Source of the DNA: a bacterium
GTDB taxonomy: Bacteria; 4484-113; JAFGCY01
Direction: 5' to 3'
DNA: 64,000 bases
Assembly: GCA_016932385.1 (NCBI GenBank)
Contig: JAFGCY010000096.1
Span: forward strand, 1-64,000
Shown: positions 42,924-53,295 of the stretch, piece by piece
Numbering within the stretch: position 1 is the first letter of the stretch
Layout of the letters: each line of letters starts with the position of its first letter
Notes under the pieces: model-generated
What the model saw: only the letters and a program-made list of their open reading frames with translations
The model's database searches: none
Told to the model about the DNA's origin: nothing
Translations under genes and position numbers: made by a program

Positions 42924-44276
42924 ATGTGGCGTAAGGTAGGGTGCATCGCACTGATCGTTGTCGTCGTGGCGATTATCGTCGCGGTTGTGATCCAGCAAAC
43001 CAAGGGGGACGGTGGATTCAGCTTCCACGTCGGATCCAAAGGCAAAACGCAGGACGAGGACAAGAAGTCCGATTTCGAGACTGCCCGCATCGATAACCTG
43101 AAGCTGACCGTCGAAGCGACGGGCAGTACCGAGCCAATCGCCGATATCGATGTAAAAAGCGAAGCCACCGGGCGGATCACCGAGTTCTTCGTCGAGGAAG
43201 GCGACCTGGTCAGCAAAGGCGACCTGATCTGCAAACTGGACCAGAGCAATCAGCTGCTGGTGGTCGATGCCCGCGAAATCGCCCTGAAGCAGGCCAAACT
43301 GGCTTATCAGGAAACGCAGGAAGCCACATCCCTCACCAGCCAGTCCTCCTATGAATCAGCCTATGTAAGTGCCGAAGCCAACCTGCGTTCCGCCCAGGAA
43401 GCCTGTGACAATGCCGCTGTCTCGTTGGATCGAATTCGGGAGCTTCACGGCAAGGGCTACGCCACCGACCAGGAATTGGAGAATGCCCAGCTCAGTTTGA
43501 CTTCAGCGCAAACGACGCTGGATTCCGCCCAGGTTGCGTTCGATGATGCCAAAACCAAACTTGAATCATTCAAAAACACGAGTAACACGAACCAGATCGA
43601 ACAGGCCCGTCTGAACATGAAAGGTGCGGAGGTTGCGTTGGCCGAAGCGCGGAAACAACTCGGCGACAGCGTGATCACCAGCCCGATCGACGGCATCATC
43701 CTGGAAAAATCGCTCGATGTCGGCGACAGCGTCGTCAGTATCAACAGCGCTTATGGCGGTGGCACATCGATCGTCAAAGTCGCGGACATGGGCAAGATCC
43801 AGGTTCGTACCAGTGTCGACGAAATCGACATCGGCAAGCTCTCCGTCGGCCAGACGGCCGTTGTCACGGTCGACACTTACGCCGACCGCGAATTCACGGG
43901 TACAGTTACCAATGTTTTTCCCCAGGGCGTTACCACCGGCAGCGGTTTGATCAGCTTCATTGTCATGGTCGAGGTCGACAACACCGACAGTCTGCTGCTC
44001 GGCAACATGACGGCGTCCGTGCAAATCGAAGCCCAGGTGATTGAGGATGTCCTGCTGGTTCCCCTGTCCGCGACCCGTGCGGGCGAAAAGCCCGATACCA
44101 ACATCGTCTACGTCCTGAAGGAAGGCGAGGATCCGGACGATCCCAAGGCCGAGACCGAAGAGCGTGAGGTCAAGCTCGGCGATACCGATTTCGTCGACGT
44201 GGTCATTCTGGAAGGCTTGGAAGAAGGCGATTTGGTCAAGGTCCGTGGTTTCGCGACTCAGTTCCAGTTTGATTAA
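42924..44276 (+). CDS. MacA/HlyD-like periplasmic adaptor protein
   Basis: 450 residues. A single N-terminal membrane segment (about residues 5-24) is followed by a lipoyl-like half (VEATGSTEPIADIDVKSEAT), a coiled-coil hairpin (~100-215, with many Ala, Gln and Glu), the second lipoyl half (ITSPIDGIILEKSLDVGDSV) and a beta-barrel domain with VRTSVDEIDIGKLSVGQTAV. Adaptors of this type bridge inner-membrane permeases to outer-membrane ducts in tripartite exporters. A GGAGGAAGG site before ATG 42924 decides the start. Two MacB-type permease genes follow. Confidence 0.9.
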   Translation: MWRKVGCIALIVVVVAIIVAVVIQQTKGDGGFSFHVGSKGKTQDEDKKSDFETARIDNLKLTVEATGSTEPIADIDVKSEATGRITEFFVEEGDLVSKGDLICKLDQSNQLLVVDAREIALKQAKLAYQETQEATSLTSQSSYESAYVSAEANLRSAQEACDNAAVSLDRIRELHGKGYATDQELENAQLSLTSAQTTLDSAQVAFDDAKTKLESFKNTSNTNQIEQARLNMKGAEVALAEARKQLGDSVITSPIDGIILEKSLDVGDSVVSINSAYGGGTSIVKVADMGKIQVRTSVDEIDIGKLSVGQTAVVTVDTYADREFTGTVTNVFPQGVTTGSGLISFIVMVEVDNTDSLLLGNMTASVQIEAQVIEDVLLVPLSATRAGEKPDTNIVYVLKEGEDPDDPKAETEEREVKLGDTDFVDVVILEGLEEGDLVKVRGFATQFQFD

Positions 44277-44309
44277 CGGAGTCCAGGCGACCGTCGCCGG
44301 CGAATAGCT

Positions 44310-45543
<1,234 letters not shown>

Positions 45544-45551
<8 letters not shown>

Positions 45552-46794
45552 TATCTACGTGCTGATCTGGACCTCCTTGCGCCTGGCGATGCGCCAACTG
45601 GTCCGCAACAAGGTGAGAAGCTTCCTGACGATGCTCGGGATTCTGATCGGTATCGGCTCGGTGGTGGCAATCGTCTCACTGGGCGAAGGCTTGAAAGCGA
45701 TGTTTGTGGGCGAGATCGCCACGCAGGCCAACGCGGATTTGATCTGGATTATGCCGGACGCGCCGATGCAGCCCGGCCGTCTACCCCGCGGTGTCAAGCT
45801 GTTCAACAACCACGACATCGACATGATCGGCAAGTCCGATTACATCGTCGACACCTACGGCGTTCACATGATGGAGAGCGTGGTGGTTAAGCACGGCTGG
45901 CGCAGTGAGAACGTGCAATTGGTCATGGCCAATTACGACTATTTCCCCAGCGACGGCTGGATTGTCGAGCACGGCCGGATGTTCCTCGATTCCGAGGATC
46001 GGGCCCGGGCGATGGTTTGCCTGGTGGCGAGCGATATCGATGAGACGCTCTACGACAAGCACGAAAATCTGCTCGGTTCCTACCTGCAAATCAATGGCCA
46101 GCGCTTCGAAGTCATCGGAGAGATGAAAGAGCGCAGCGCGATGGCCGGCGGAAGCACCGCCAACAAGATGGTGTTCGTGCCACTAGCCACGGGACAGGAT
46201 CGGCTGGCCGGTACCGATGATGTGTATTGTATCGCCGCCAAGGTTCGGGACACGCGCGAATTGCAGGAGGCCAAGGAAGATATCGCCACGCGCCTGCGTG
46301 CCAGCCGGCGGATCCGTAGCGGCGCGGACGATGACTTCCAGATCACCACGACCGACGACTGGGCCAACTTCGCCAACGGCTTCGTCAACACGCTGATCAC
46401 TGTGTTCGGCATCGTCGCGGTGATCGCGCTGTTGGTCGGTGGGATCGGCGTGATGAACATTATGCTGGTCAACGTGCGCGAACGCACGCGCGAGATCGGC
46501 CTGCGCAAAGCTCTGGGCGCTACGGCGACGCAAATCACCTGGCAGTTCCTGGTCGAATCGATGACCCTGACCACGCTGGGCGGCGTCCTCGGCATCCTGA
46601 TCGGCTATGCGCTGGGCCTGGGCGTCGCGCTGATCATGAAGAGCCTGTGGGACGTGTTCTGGTGGCCCAGCGTCCCGATGGTCTGGATCCTCGCCGTGGT
46701 CTGCACCGGCCTGGGGCTGGGCCTGGCCTTCGGCGTCTACCCCGCCTGGCGGGCCGGTCTGCTCAATCCGATCGATGCCTTGCGCTACGAATAA
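45544..46794 (+). CDS. MacB-type ABC transporter permease (second)
   Basis: 416 residues, a diverged copy of the gene before it: KVRSFLTMLGILIGIGSVVA at the N-terminus, a MacB_PCD domain, then LVGGIGVMNIMLVNVRERTR, REIGLRKALGATATQITWQF and the ending NPIDALRYE. Like its partner it has no nucleotide-binding domain. The ATG lies inside the last codons of the first permease. The ATPase for the pair is not in the window, since mutS2 follows directly. Confidence 0.9.
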
Positions 46795-46827
46795 CCGCCC
46801 GACTGGCAGCCTTCGCGCGCTAAAGGG

Positions 46828-46833
46828 TAAAAT
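46828..46833 (+). promoter_or_regulatory. -10 element 6 nt before the mutS2 start (leaderless type)
   Basis: TAAAAT at 46828-46833 ends 6 nt before ATG 46840. The -35 is poor (CTGGCA, 19 nt upstream). No Shine-Dalgarno precedes the ATG. Confidence 0.45.
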
Positions 46834-46839
46834 CCACGC

Positions 46840-49281
46840 ATGGGCGCCAAGCAAACTTACGCCAACCTCGACTTCGACCGGCTGCTGGAACAGCTTTCCG
46901 GCTATGCCGGCAGCGAGTTGACGCGCGCCCTGATTCGCGACATCGATGTTGTCTTCCACCCGGCGCGGATCGAGGAGAACCTGGACCAAACCTCCGAGGC
47001 GCTCCGGTTCCTGGACGAGAAGGCCTCGGTCAACCTGCCCGCCTGGTCGGCGGTCGAGGACCTGTCCGAGCTCTGGAGCCGCCTGTCCGCCGGCGAGTTG
47101 GTCGACTCGCAGCAAGCGCGTACGCTGCTGCGCTTCTTCGGGGTGTGCGATGACTTCGATCGGTTGCTCAAGCACATGTCGATGGAGCTGTATCCCCGGC
47201 TGGTTGACGCGGCGGCGGCTTGGCAACCGCTGGCGCAGCTCAGCAGCCACGCCCGGCGCATCTTCAATGACGACGGCGACGTCCGCGACTCGGCCAGTCA
47301 GGAACTGACGCGCATCCGTAGCAAACTGCGGCAGTTCGAATCGCAGGTGAAAGGCGCGATTCACGACATCCTCGCCACCGTCCGCGACAACAGCGGCGAG
47401 GAAGCGCTCCTCACCATCCGCGGCAACCGCTTCGTGGTGATGATGCCGCGCACCATGTCCAAGGTGTATGCCGGCAACATCGTGGATGTGTCCGGCAGCG
47501 GCCACAGCATTTACTTCGAGCCGGCCGCGATCAGCGGAATGAACGCCGACCGCCAGCACCTGTTCCTGGCCGAGGACCAGGAGGTGCGGCGGATCCTGTA
47601 CGAGTTCAGCATGCAGGTCGGCGCCCATCACGCCGCGCTGACCGCCAACCTGTCGATCATCGTTCGCTTCGACTATGTCTTCGCCCGGGCGCGCTATGCC
47701 CGGGCGCTAGCGGCCACGCGTCCGCGCTACAGTAAGAGCGGCGAACTGGAACTGCGCCGCGCCATACATCCGCTGATCTTCAAGGACTTCATTCCCGAGG
47801 ATGTGGTCTTTACCGGCGAGAAATGCCTGGTGGTCTCGGGCGTCAATGCCGGCGGCAAGACGATCCTGCTCAAGCTGCTCGGCCTGTATTGCCTGATGGC
47901 GAGCCTGGGCTGTTATGTGCCGGGGCAGGCCCTGCTGCCCGAGATCAGCGGCTTGTTCGCCGATATCGGCGACGACCAAAGCGCGCTGGCCAATCTGTCG
48001 ACTTTCACCGCGCACCTGCATTTCCTGCAGGAATTGTGGAAAACGCTGGATGAGACCGGCCCCCACGACGCTCCGGTCCTGGTGCTGATCGACGAGATCG
48101 GCACGGGCACGGAGCCGGGCGAAGGGGCCGCCTTCGCCTACGGCATCATCGAAGGCATGCTGCGGCATCCGGTCAAACTGGCGGTCACCACTCACTATGA
48201 CCTGCTGAAAACGCTGGCCTTCGAGCGCGACGACGTGAAAAACGTCTGCCTGGAATTCGATACCGAGGAACTGACACCGACATATCGCGTCCTCGACGAC
48301 CAACCCGGCCAGAGCTTTGCCTTCGCCATCGCCCGTCGCTGGGGTATTCCGGCGGATGTCCTCGATTCCGCCCAGCAGCTGATCGGCAAGGAAGAACAGA
48401 AAATGGGTTCGATCATCGGCGAGCTGGAAGGCCTGCACCGCGCGGCTGAGCGCAGCCGCAGCGAAGCGGCGGCCCAGGCCGCCGAGCTGGCCGAGATCCG
48501 CCGGCGCAATGAGGAATTGACCGAGGAGCTCAACGAGGCCAAGAAGCGCTTCGCCCAGCACGCCGAACGCGTCAAGCAGGACCTGGAGCACCGGATCGAC
48601 GACCTGCTGTCCGAAACCAAACAGAAGCTCAAGAACAAAGCCCGCCAGGCGGCCCGCAAACGCGACGAGTTCGTCAAAGCCGCCAGCAAGACGGCCGGCG
48701 TCGCCCGCCGCCAAAAGGAAGAAGTGGCGGAAGTGGTCCAGGAGGTGTTGACCGACCTGTCGATCGACCTGGGCGCGGTCAGCGACCTGCCGGAATACAT
48801 GGCCGCCGGCGATCTCGTGATCGACATCCAGTCCGGCGTTCGCGGGGAGATCGCCAGCGTGGACGAGTCCAAGGGCGAAGCCGTCCTGACCGTTCGCGGC
48901 AAGAAACTCAGCGTCAAGCTGAACCGGCTCAAGAAGATCACGGACGGCGCGGTGGATAGTTACGATCCGCTGAAAAGCTATCGCAAGGGAATCAAAGCCG
49001 CCGCCCCATCCGCCAATTACCAGCCGCCGGAACGCGAGTCGCTCGACACGCTGGACCTGCACGGCTTTACAATCGAGGAAGCCAGCGAGGCGTTGGACGC
49101 CTTCATCTCCAGCTGCCTGCTGGCGGGGATCACGACGATCCGCGTGATGCACGGGGTGGGCACCGGCCGCCTGCGCGCCTTTGTCCAGGACTACCTCAAG
49201 CGCGAGAAGCAGATCTCCAATGTGCGGCACGCTCCGACCAACGAAGGCGGAGTCGGCGTCACGCTGGCGGATTTCGCCTAG
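46840..49281 (+). CDS. mutS2: Endonuclease MutS2
   Basis: 813 residues, full length. A MutS-like core and clamp lead to the ATPase: Walker A in SGVNAGGKTILLKLLG (~residue 332), Walker B in VLVLIDEIGTGTEPGEGAAF (~420). A long coiled coil (~510-640) and a C-terminal Smr domain (~735-813) follow, with LDTLDLHGFTIEEASEAL and RVMHGVGTGRLRAFVQDYL. MutS2 limits recombination and, in some bacteria, rescues collided ribosomes through its Smr domain. It lacks the mismatch-recognition domain of MutS1. Confidence 0.95.
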   Translation: MGAKQTYANLDFDRLLEQLSGYAGSELTRALIRDIDVVFHPARIEENLDQTSEALRFLDEKASVNLPAWSAVEDLSELWSRLSAGELVDSQQARTLLRFFGVCDDFDRLLKHMSMELYPRLVDAAAAWQPLAQLSSHARRIFNDDGDVRDSASQELTRIRSKLRQFESQVKGAIHDILATVRDNSGEEALLTIRGNRFVVMMPRTMSKVYAGNIVDVSGSGHSIYFEPAAISGMNADRQHLFLAEDQEVRRILYEFSMQVGAHHAALTANLSIIVRFDYVFARARYARALAATRPRYSKSGELELRRAIHPLIFKDFIPEDVVFTGEKCLVVSGVNAGGKTILLKLLGLYCLMASLGCYVPGQALLPEISGLFADIGDDQSALANLSTFTAHLHFLQELWKTLDETGPHDAPVLVLIDEIGTGTEPGEGAAFAYGIIEGMLRHPVKLAVTTHYDLLKTLAFERDDVKNVCLEFDTEELTPTYRVLDDQPGQSFAFAIARRWGIPADVLDSAQQLIGKEEQKMGSIIGELEGLHRAAERSRSEAAAQAAELAEIRRRNEELTEELNEAKKRFAQHAERVKQDLEHRIDDLLSETKQKLKNKARQAARKRDEFVKAASKTAGVARRQKEEVAEVVQEVLTDLSIDLGAVSDLPEYMAAGDLVIDIQSGVRGEIASVDESKGEAVLTVRGKKLSVKLNRLKKITDGAVDSYDPLKSYRKGIKAAAPSANYQPPERESLDTLDLHGFTIEEASEALDAFISSCLLAGITTIRVMHGVGTGRLRAFVQDYLKREKQISNVRHAPTNEGGVGVTLADFA

Positions 49282-49294
49282 CGGTTCGGCGCGG

Positions 49295-49831
49295 TCAGCG
49301 CAGCCGGTAAACCGTCAGCTCGACCTGCAGCAAATCGCTGCCCGGGCGGGTTTCCACCACGGCTTCCACCGACATCTCCTCGTCGGCGTAGTCCATGCCG
49401 TAGCCGGTGGGAATGCTGACATGCTGGGTCTGCCGCATTCCAAGGTCCATGAAATGCTGATGGTAGAAATCGTGGACGATGTCCTTATCCGCGTCGATCT
49501 GGCCATGCACGAACCACTTGTCCATCGGCTCACCCTCGGTGGATTGAGCCGTGCCGCGCTCGGTCTCCAGGATCTCCAGCCCGGGGTAGATCGGCACCTT
49601 GTCGCAGGGGAAGTCGAGTGCCAGGCCCAGTTCCTCGTTAAGCTGCTGGCGCTCCTGGGCCGACATGCCTTCGCGCGGCTGCGGCCGCAGGTAATATACC
49701 GCGGCGATGATCAATCCCAGGCAGACCAGCACCACAATCGCGATGCCGGCCGTGCGCCCAATCGACGGGCGCTTTTCGTTCTGTTCACCGTTGTTATCCG
49801 CGCTGTTACCGTCTGTCTTGTTAGCTGTCAT
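49295..49831 (-). CDS. Membrane-anchored protein of unknown function
   Basis: 178 residues. A hydrophilic N-terminus rich in Asn (1-25) is followed by one membrane segment (~27-48, AGIAIVVLVCLGLIIAAVYY) and an extracytoplasmic domain of about 130 residues. That domain contains DFPCDKVPIYPGLEILETER and later DFYHQHFMDLGMRQTQHVSI, a pattern of alternating strands and helices without known catalytic motif. The arrangement 'DxxPxYPG..' is one I have seen in uncharacterised lipoproteins, but I do not assign a function. It converges on mutS2 (13-bp gap) and has its own promoter. Confidence 0.6.
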   Translation of the reverse strand: MTANKTDGNSADNNGEQNEKRPSIGRTAGIAIVVLVCLGLIIAAVYYLRPQPREGMSAQERQQLNEELGLALDFPCDKVPIYPGLEILETERGTAQSTEGEPMDKWFVHGQIDADKDIVHDFYHQHFMDLGMRQTQHVSIPTGYGMDYADEEMSVEAVVETRPGSDLLQVELTVYRLR

Positions 49832-49875
49832 GCGCTCTCGAACCGGCTGGTTTTGCTTATTTTTAAGGCCAACCG

Positions 49876-49881
49876 ATTATA
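49876..49881 (-). promoter_or_regulatory. -10 element of the membrane-anchored unknown
   Basis: TATAAT on the minus strand, with TTGGTC 16 nt upstream as a weak -35. The leader would be about 38 nt. Confidence 0.45.
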
Positions 49882-49948
49882 TAGTATCCAATTCGGGGAC
49901 CAAGCTGCATCGTAGCTCTGTCATATGCGACCTGCATCGAGGTCACTA

Positions 49949-49957
49949 TGCTAGAAT
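49949..49957 (+). promoter_or_regulatory. Extended -10 promoter of the UshA-like gene
   Basis: TGCTAGAAT, identical to the element before secD. Just upstream GACCT-6-AGGTC (49929-49944) is a small palindrome placed where a -35 would be, so it could be an operator. Confidence 0.45.
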
Positions 49958-49991
49958 ATGATGTTATTAACATTTTATCAACAGGGCAGTC

Positions 49992-52418
49992 ATGCTGAGG
50001 ACAATTGGTAGTCTATTTGGAGCTTTTATCGCTTTGCTCCTGGTTCTACCCAGTGCTGCTGGCGCGGCTACAGATAACATATCCATACTGTACACGGCAG
50101 ACACCCAGGGCAGACTCAGGAGTTTCAACCAGGGCTCGGATAAGCCCATCGGTGGCATCGCCAAGCGAGCGATCTTCTTCCAGGAGAAACGACGGCATAC
50201 CAGTATGACCTGGCTGACGCTCGATACCGGCGATGCTTTGTCCGGCACGGCCTTGGCTGATGTGTTTGACGGCTATGTCGTGATCCAGGCGATGAATCGC
50301 TTGAAGTACGACGCGATGGGCTTGGGCGTCCACGACTTCGACTTCGGAATCGAAGCGCTCAAACAGCGCATCGGCGAAGCCGAATTCCCAGTGTTGTCCG
50401 CCAATCTGAAGTACATCGACACGGGCCAACCGTTCACCACCCCCTATGCCATCCTGGAAAAGAACGGTACGCGCATCGCGATTTTCGGGCTGATCACCGG
50501 CGATTTGGGCAACCGCGTCGCCCCGGCCAATTTCACCGGCCTGCAGGCGCTTGATCCCGTGGAAACCGCACGGATCCTCGTGCCGCAGCTCGAGAGCCAG
50601 GCCGACGTGATCATCGCCTTGACCCATATGGGGATCAACGAGGATATCCGGCTGGCCAGCGAGATTCGCGGCATCGACGTTATCATCGGCGGAATGAGCC
50701 ATTCCGAGTTGCAAGTACCCCTGAAGTTCGAGGACACTTTGATCGTCCACTGCGCGGAGTACGGCCGCAACGTCGGCCTGCTGAAGCTGAGTTTCGACCC
50801 GGCCCAGAACTACCGCCAGGTTTTCTTCTTCAACGACCTCGAGCCGATGGCCGGCAAATGGGTCGAGAACTCGGACTATGTCGCCTGGCTCGACAGCTAT
50901 AACGAGCAGCTGCGCCAGCGCATGGATGTGATCATCGGCAGTTCGGCGATGGAGATGAGCCCGCTTAAGATCCGCAGTGCCGAAACGCCGCTGGGCAACT
51001 ACGTTACCGATATCCTGCGTGAAAAGACCCGCGCCGACGTGGCGATTCTGCCGGCCGCCTTTTTCGTGGATTCGCTGCCGGAAGGGCCGATCACCCTGGG
51101 CGACCTCTATTCCGCCCTGCCCTTCGATCATTACGCCGAGTTGCTGGAAGTCACCGGCGGCGAGCTGCAGGAGATCCTGGACGAGGCGTCCGATCAGATC
51201 GGCAAGCCGGGCTTCCCACAGGTCAGCGGAGTCAGCTTCGGGATCCTCGGCGGCAAGGCCTATACGGTCACGGTCGGCGGCCAGCCGCTGGATTTATTCA
51301 GCACTTACCGCGTCGCCACCTCGGATGCCCTGTCTGAAGGCAACTACGGCTATTCGCGCCTGGGCACGGTCTCGCGCCGCATCCATACGGGTCTTCTGAT
51401 CCGCAACATCATCCGCGAACGACTGGCCACGGGCCAAATGGCGCAATCCTCGATTTATCAGCGCGTGCAGTTCCACGCCTACGATTCGGCCATTGCGACG
51501 TCAACCCCGCCGCCCAGCACCGATATCACCCAGCCACCCACCGAATCGACTTACCAACCACCAACGGAAACAACCCCGCCTCCGGCGGATACCACGCCGC
51601 CGCTGGACACCACACCGCCGGCAGATACCACACCTCCGGCGGATACCACGCCGCCGCTGGACACCACACCACCGGCAGATACCACACCTCCGGCCGACAC
51701 CGCACCGCCGGCAGATACCGTGCCCCCGAGTGATCGACCTGCCGATTCCGGTACTCGCCCGGTTACGGACGAAATGCCACCGGATGAGGGAACGTCTCCG
51801 GAAAGCCTGGATTCGTTGCGGTACGACCGCAACGGTCAGCCGATCGGCGAGCCGGTGGTCGTCGAGGATGTCGCGCTGGAAGACACCGGATCGGATGTCA
51901 TCGCCGAACCTCCGGCGGAGACCATGCCACCGACCGAAACGACCACGCCGCCCGTGACCGGTGATCAGCCGGCTACGCCGTCTGATACAACTTCCCCGTA
52001 CACACCGACCACGGATTCCACCAGCGAGCGCGTAATCGGTACCGCGCGCAATACGATCGAAGGTCTGGGTTACCTGTTTACGCTGGTCAGCGTCGAAGGT
52101 GCCTACGAATTCCGGTTGCAGATCAGCAACACGACCAACCAGCCGCTCGAAGTGAACTACGACAGCGGCGCCAAGTTCGACTTCCTGGTCATGCATGAAA
52201 CAGACCTGCTGTGGTCCTACAACAGCGGTCGCTTCTTTGTGCAGAGTCCGGAATCACAGACGCTGGCGCCGGGCGAGGTGATCGTCTTCAGCGGCGAGTG
52301 GGATGGCTTGGCCAACGATGGCTCGCTGCTGCCGCGCACGACCCTGCGGTTCGACGCCGAGTACTTGCTGAGCGCCGGTCCGATCCGCCTGCAGTTCACC
52401 GCTGCATTGCCGCAATAA
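49992..52418 (+). CDS. UshA/5'-nucleotidase-like protein with altered metal ligands and C-terminal BsuPI domain
   Basis: 808 residues. A signal peptide (1-25) precedes a calcineurin-like metallophosphoesterase domain (~29-280) and a 5'-nucleotidase C-terminal domain (~300-490). A Pro/Thr-rich linker (~500-680) follows, then a BsuPI-type beta domain (~690-808, FRLQISNTTNQPLEVNYDSG). Compared with UshA, Asp37, Asp81 and His212 are kept, but three ligand places differ: Gln39 for His, Val113 for Asn in the GNHE motif (GVHD here) and Met235 for His. Nucleotidase activity is therefore doubtful. It is exported and may bind wall or surface through its linker. amj follows after 3 bp. Confidence 0.8.
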   Translation: MLRTIGSLFGAFIALLLVLPSAAGAATDNISILYTADTQGRLRSFNQGSDKPIGGIAKRAIFFQEKRRHTSMTWLTLDTGDALSGTALADVFDGYVVIQAMNRLKYDAMGLGVHDFDFGIEALKQRIGEAEFPVLSANLKYIDTGQPFTTPYAILEKNGTRIAIFGLITGDLGNRVAPANFTGLQALDPVETARILVPQLESQADVIIALTHMGINEDIRLASEIRGIDVIIGGMSHSELQVPLKFEDTLIVHCAEYGRNVGLLKLSFDPAQNYRQVFFFNDLEPMAGKWVENSDYVAWLDSYNEQLRQRMDVIIGSSAMEMSPLKIRSAETPLGNYVTDILREKTRADVAILPAAFFVDSLPEGPITLGDLYSALPFDHYAELLEVTGGELQEILDEASDQIGKPGFPQVSGVSFGILGGKAYTVTVGGQPLDLFSTYRVATSDALSEGNYGYSRLGTVSRRIHTGLLIRNIIRERLATGQMAQSSIYQRVQFHAYDSAIATSTPPPSTDITQPPTESTYQPPTETTPPPADTTPPLDTTPPADTTPPADTTPPLDTTPPADTTPPADTAPPADTVPPSDRPADSGTRPVTDEMPPDEGTSPESLDSLRYDRNGQPIGEPVVVEDVALEDTGSDVIAEPPAETMPPTETTTPPVTGDQPATPSDTTSPYTPTTDSTSERVIGTARNTIEGLGYLFTLVSVEGAYEFRLQISNTTNQPLEVNYDSGAKFDFLVMHETDLLWSYNSGRFFVQSPESQTLAPGEVIVFSGEWDGLANDGSLLPRTTLRFDAEYLLSAGPIRLQFTAALPQ
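51591..51698 (+). repeat. Two 54-bp tandem repeats in the Pro/Thr linker
   Basis: Units 51591-51644 and 51645-51698 are nearly identical (a few substitutions near the end and centre). Each encodes three six-residue blocks of TTPPxD type. Shorter, degenerate copies continue on both sides (about 51570-51730). Such tracts vary in copy number by slippage. Confidence 0.85.
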
Positions 52419-52421
52419 CCG

Positions 52422-53258
52422 ATGATACCTCCGGGCATGCTAAAACCGGTGGTCATCGCCGGCGTGCTGCTGGCTACGATGAGCATCATCGATACGCTCT
52501 CGTACGGCGTGCGCACGGCGGGCGTGCTGGCCAGGCGTCTGGCGATCAGCTTGGCGCTGTTCAACGTGCTCGTGATCATCTCCCGAACGAGCAACCTGGC
52601 CCAGGCACCGATCCTGGGCAACTTCCCCGATAAAGTCGACCAGGGGGCGTACCTGGCCGGTGACGTGCTGACGGCGTTGCGAATCGATCTGGGCTTCATC
52701 ATCGCCGGCGTGATTATCGGAGCGCTGATTACCCCGACGGTTATCAACATGCTGCGCCGCGCGATCGAGGTCATGGAGGAAAAAGGCAGCCTTCCGCCGA
52801 CCGTCTTCTACGGCCTGAAGCGCTGCTGGCGGATCGGCCAATATCTGCGGCCGCCGTTCAAGCCCAGTTATTTGCACTACTTCAACTTCCGCAACATGCC
52901 CACCGGCTTTTTGCTCTTCAACGTTTTTGTCACATGTTTCTACAGCATCGGCGTGATGAGTACCGTGCTGGCCGCCAGCTATGACCATTCCGTCGCCGGT
53001 ACGACAACCATGCTGTCCGGTATCGTCAACGGCATCGCCACCATGCTGCTGTTCATCATCGTCGACCCACCCGCTGCCGTGGTAATCGACCAGGCCATCA
53101 GCGGCAAGCGCCCGGTCGCCGACGCGAAAACGATGAACCTGTTGCTGATCATAACCCGGCTCGCCGGTTGCGTCCTGTCCATCCCGCTGCTGCCGTTCAT
53201 GGCCCGATACGTGCTGGCGGCAGCCCACTGGGTCGACACTTATTTCGCGGCGGGATAA
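52422..53258 (+). CDS. amj: Lipid II flippase of the Amj family
   Basis: 278 residues, about six membrane segments. The family signature IDTLSYGVRTAGVLARRLAI followed by ISRTSNLAQAPILGN is clear, as is the later MLSGIVNGIATMLLFIIVDP. Amj (formerly YdaH) moves the peptidoglycan precursor lipid II across the membrane and can replace MurJ in Bacillus subtilis. The start at ATG 52422 lies 3 bp after the preceding stop; ATG 52437 is an alternative. The link to the UshA-like gene suggests an envelope role for both. Whether MurJ is also present cannot be seen. Confidence 0.85.
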   Translation: MIPPGMLKPVVIAGVLLATMSIIDTLSYGVRTAGVLARRLAISLALFNVLVIISRTSNLAQAPILGNFPDKVDQGAYLAGDVLTALRIDLGFIIAGVIIGALITPTVINMLRRAIEVMEEKGSLPPTVFYGLKRCWRIGQYLRPPFKPSYLHYFNFRNMPTGFLLFNVFVTCFYSIGVMSTVLAASYDHSVAGTTTMLSGIVNGIATMLLFIIVDPPAAVVIDQAISGKRPVADAKTMNLLLIITRLAGCVLSIPLLPFMARYVLAAAHWVDTYFAAG

Positions 53259-53264
53259 ATCCAG

Positions 53265-53270
53265 TACAAT
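53265..53270 (+). promoter_or_regulatory. -10-like element before the V4R-like gene
   Basis: TACAAT between the amj stop and the next ATG. It would give a leader of about 19 nt without a strong Shine-Dalgarno. The -35 is not clear. Confidence 0.35.
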
Positions 53271-53295
53271 AGTTGCACGAAGAACGCAGATAGCC

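Noticed and set aside
47707-49230. 507-codon open frame antisense to mutS2
   Set aside because: MutS2 motifs are intact on the + strand; the antisense product resembles nothing and is an artefact of codon bias.
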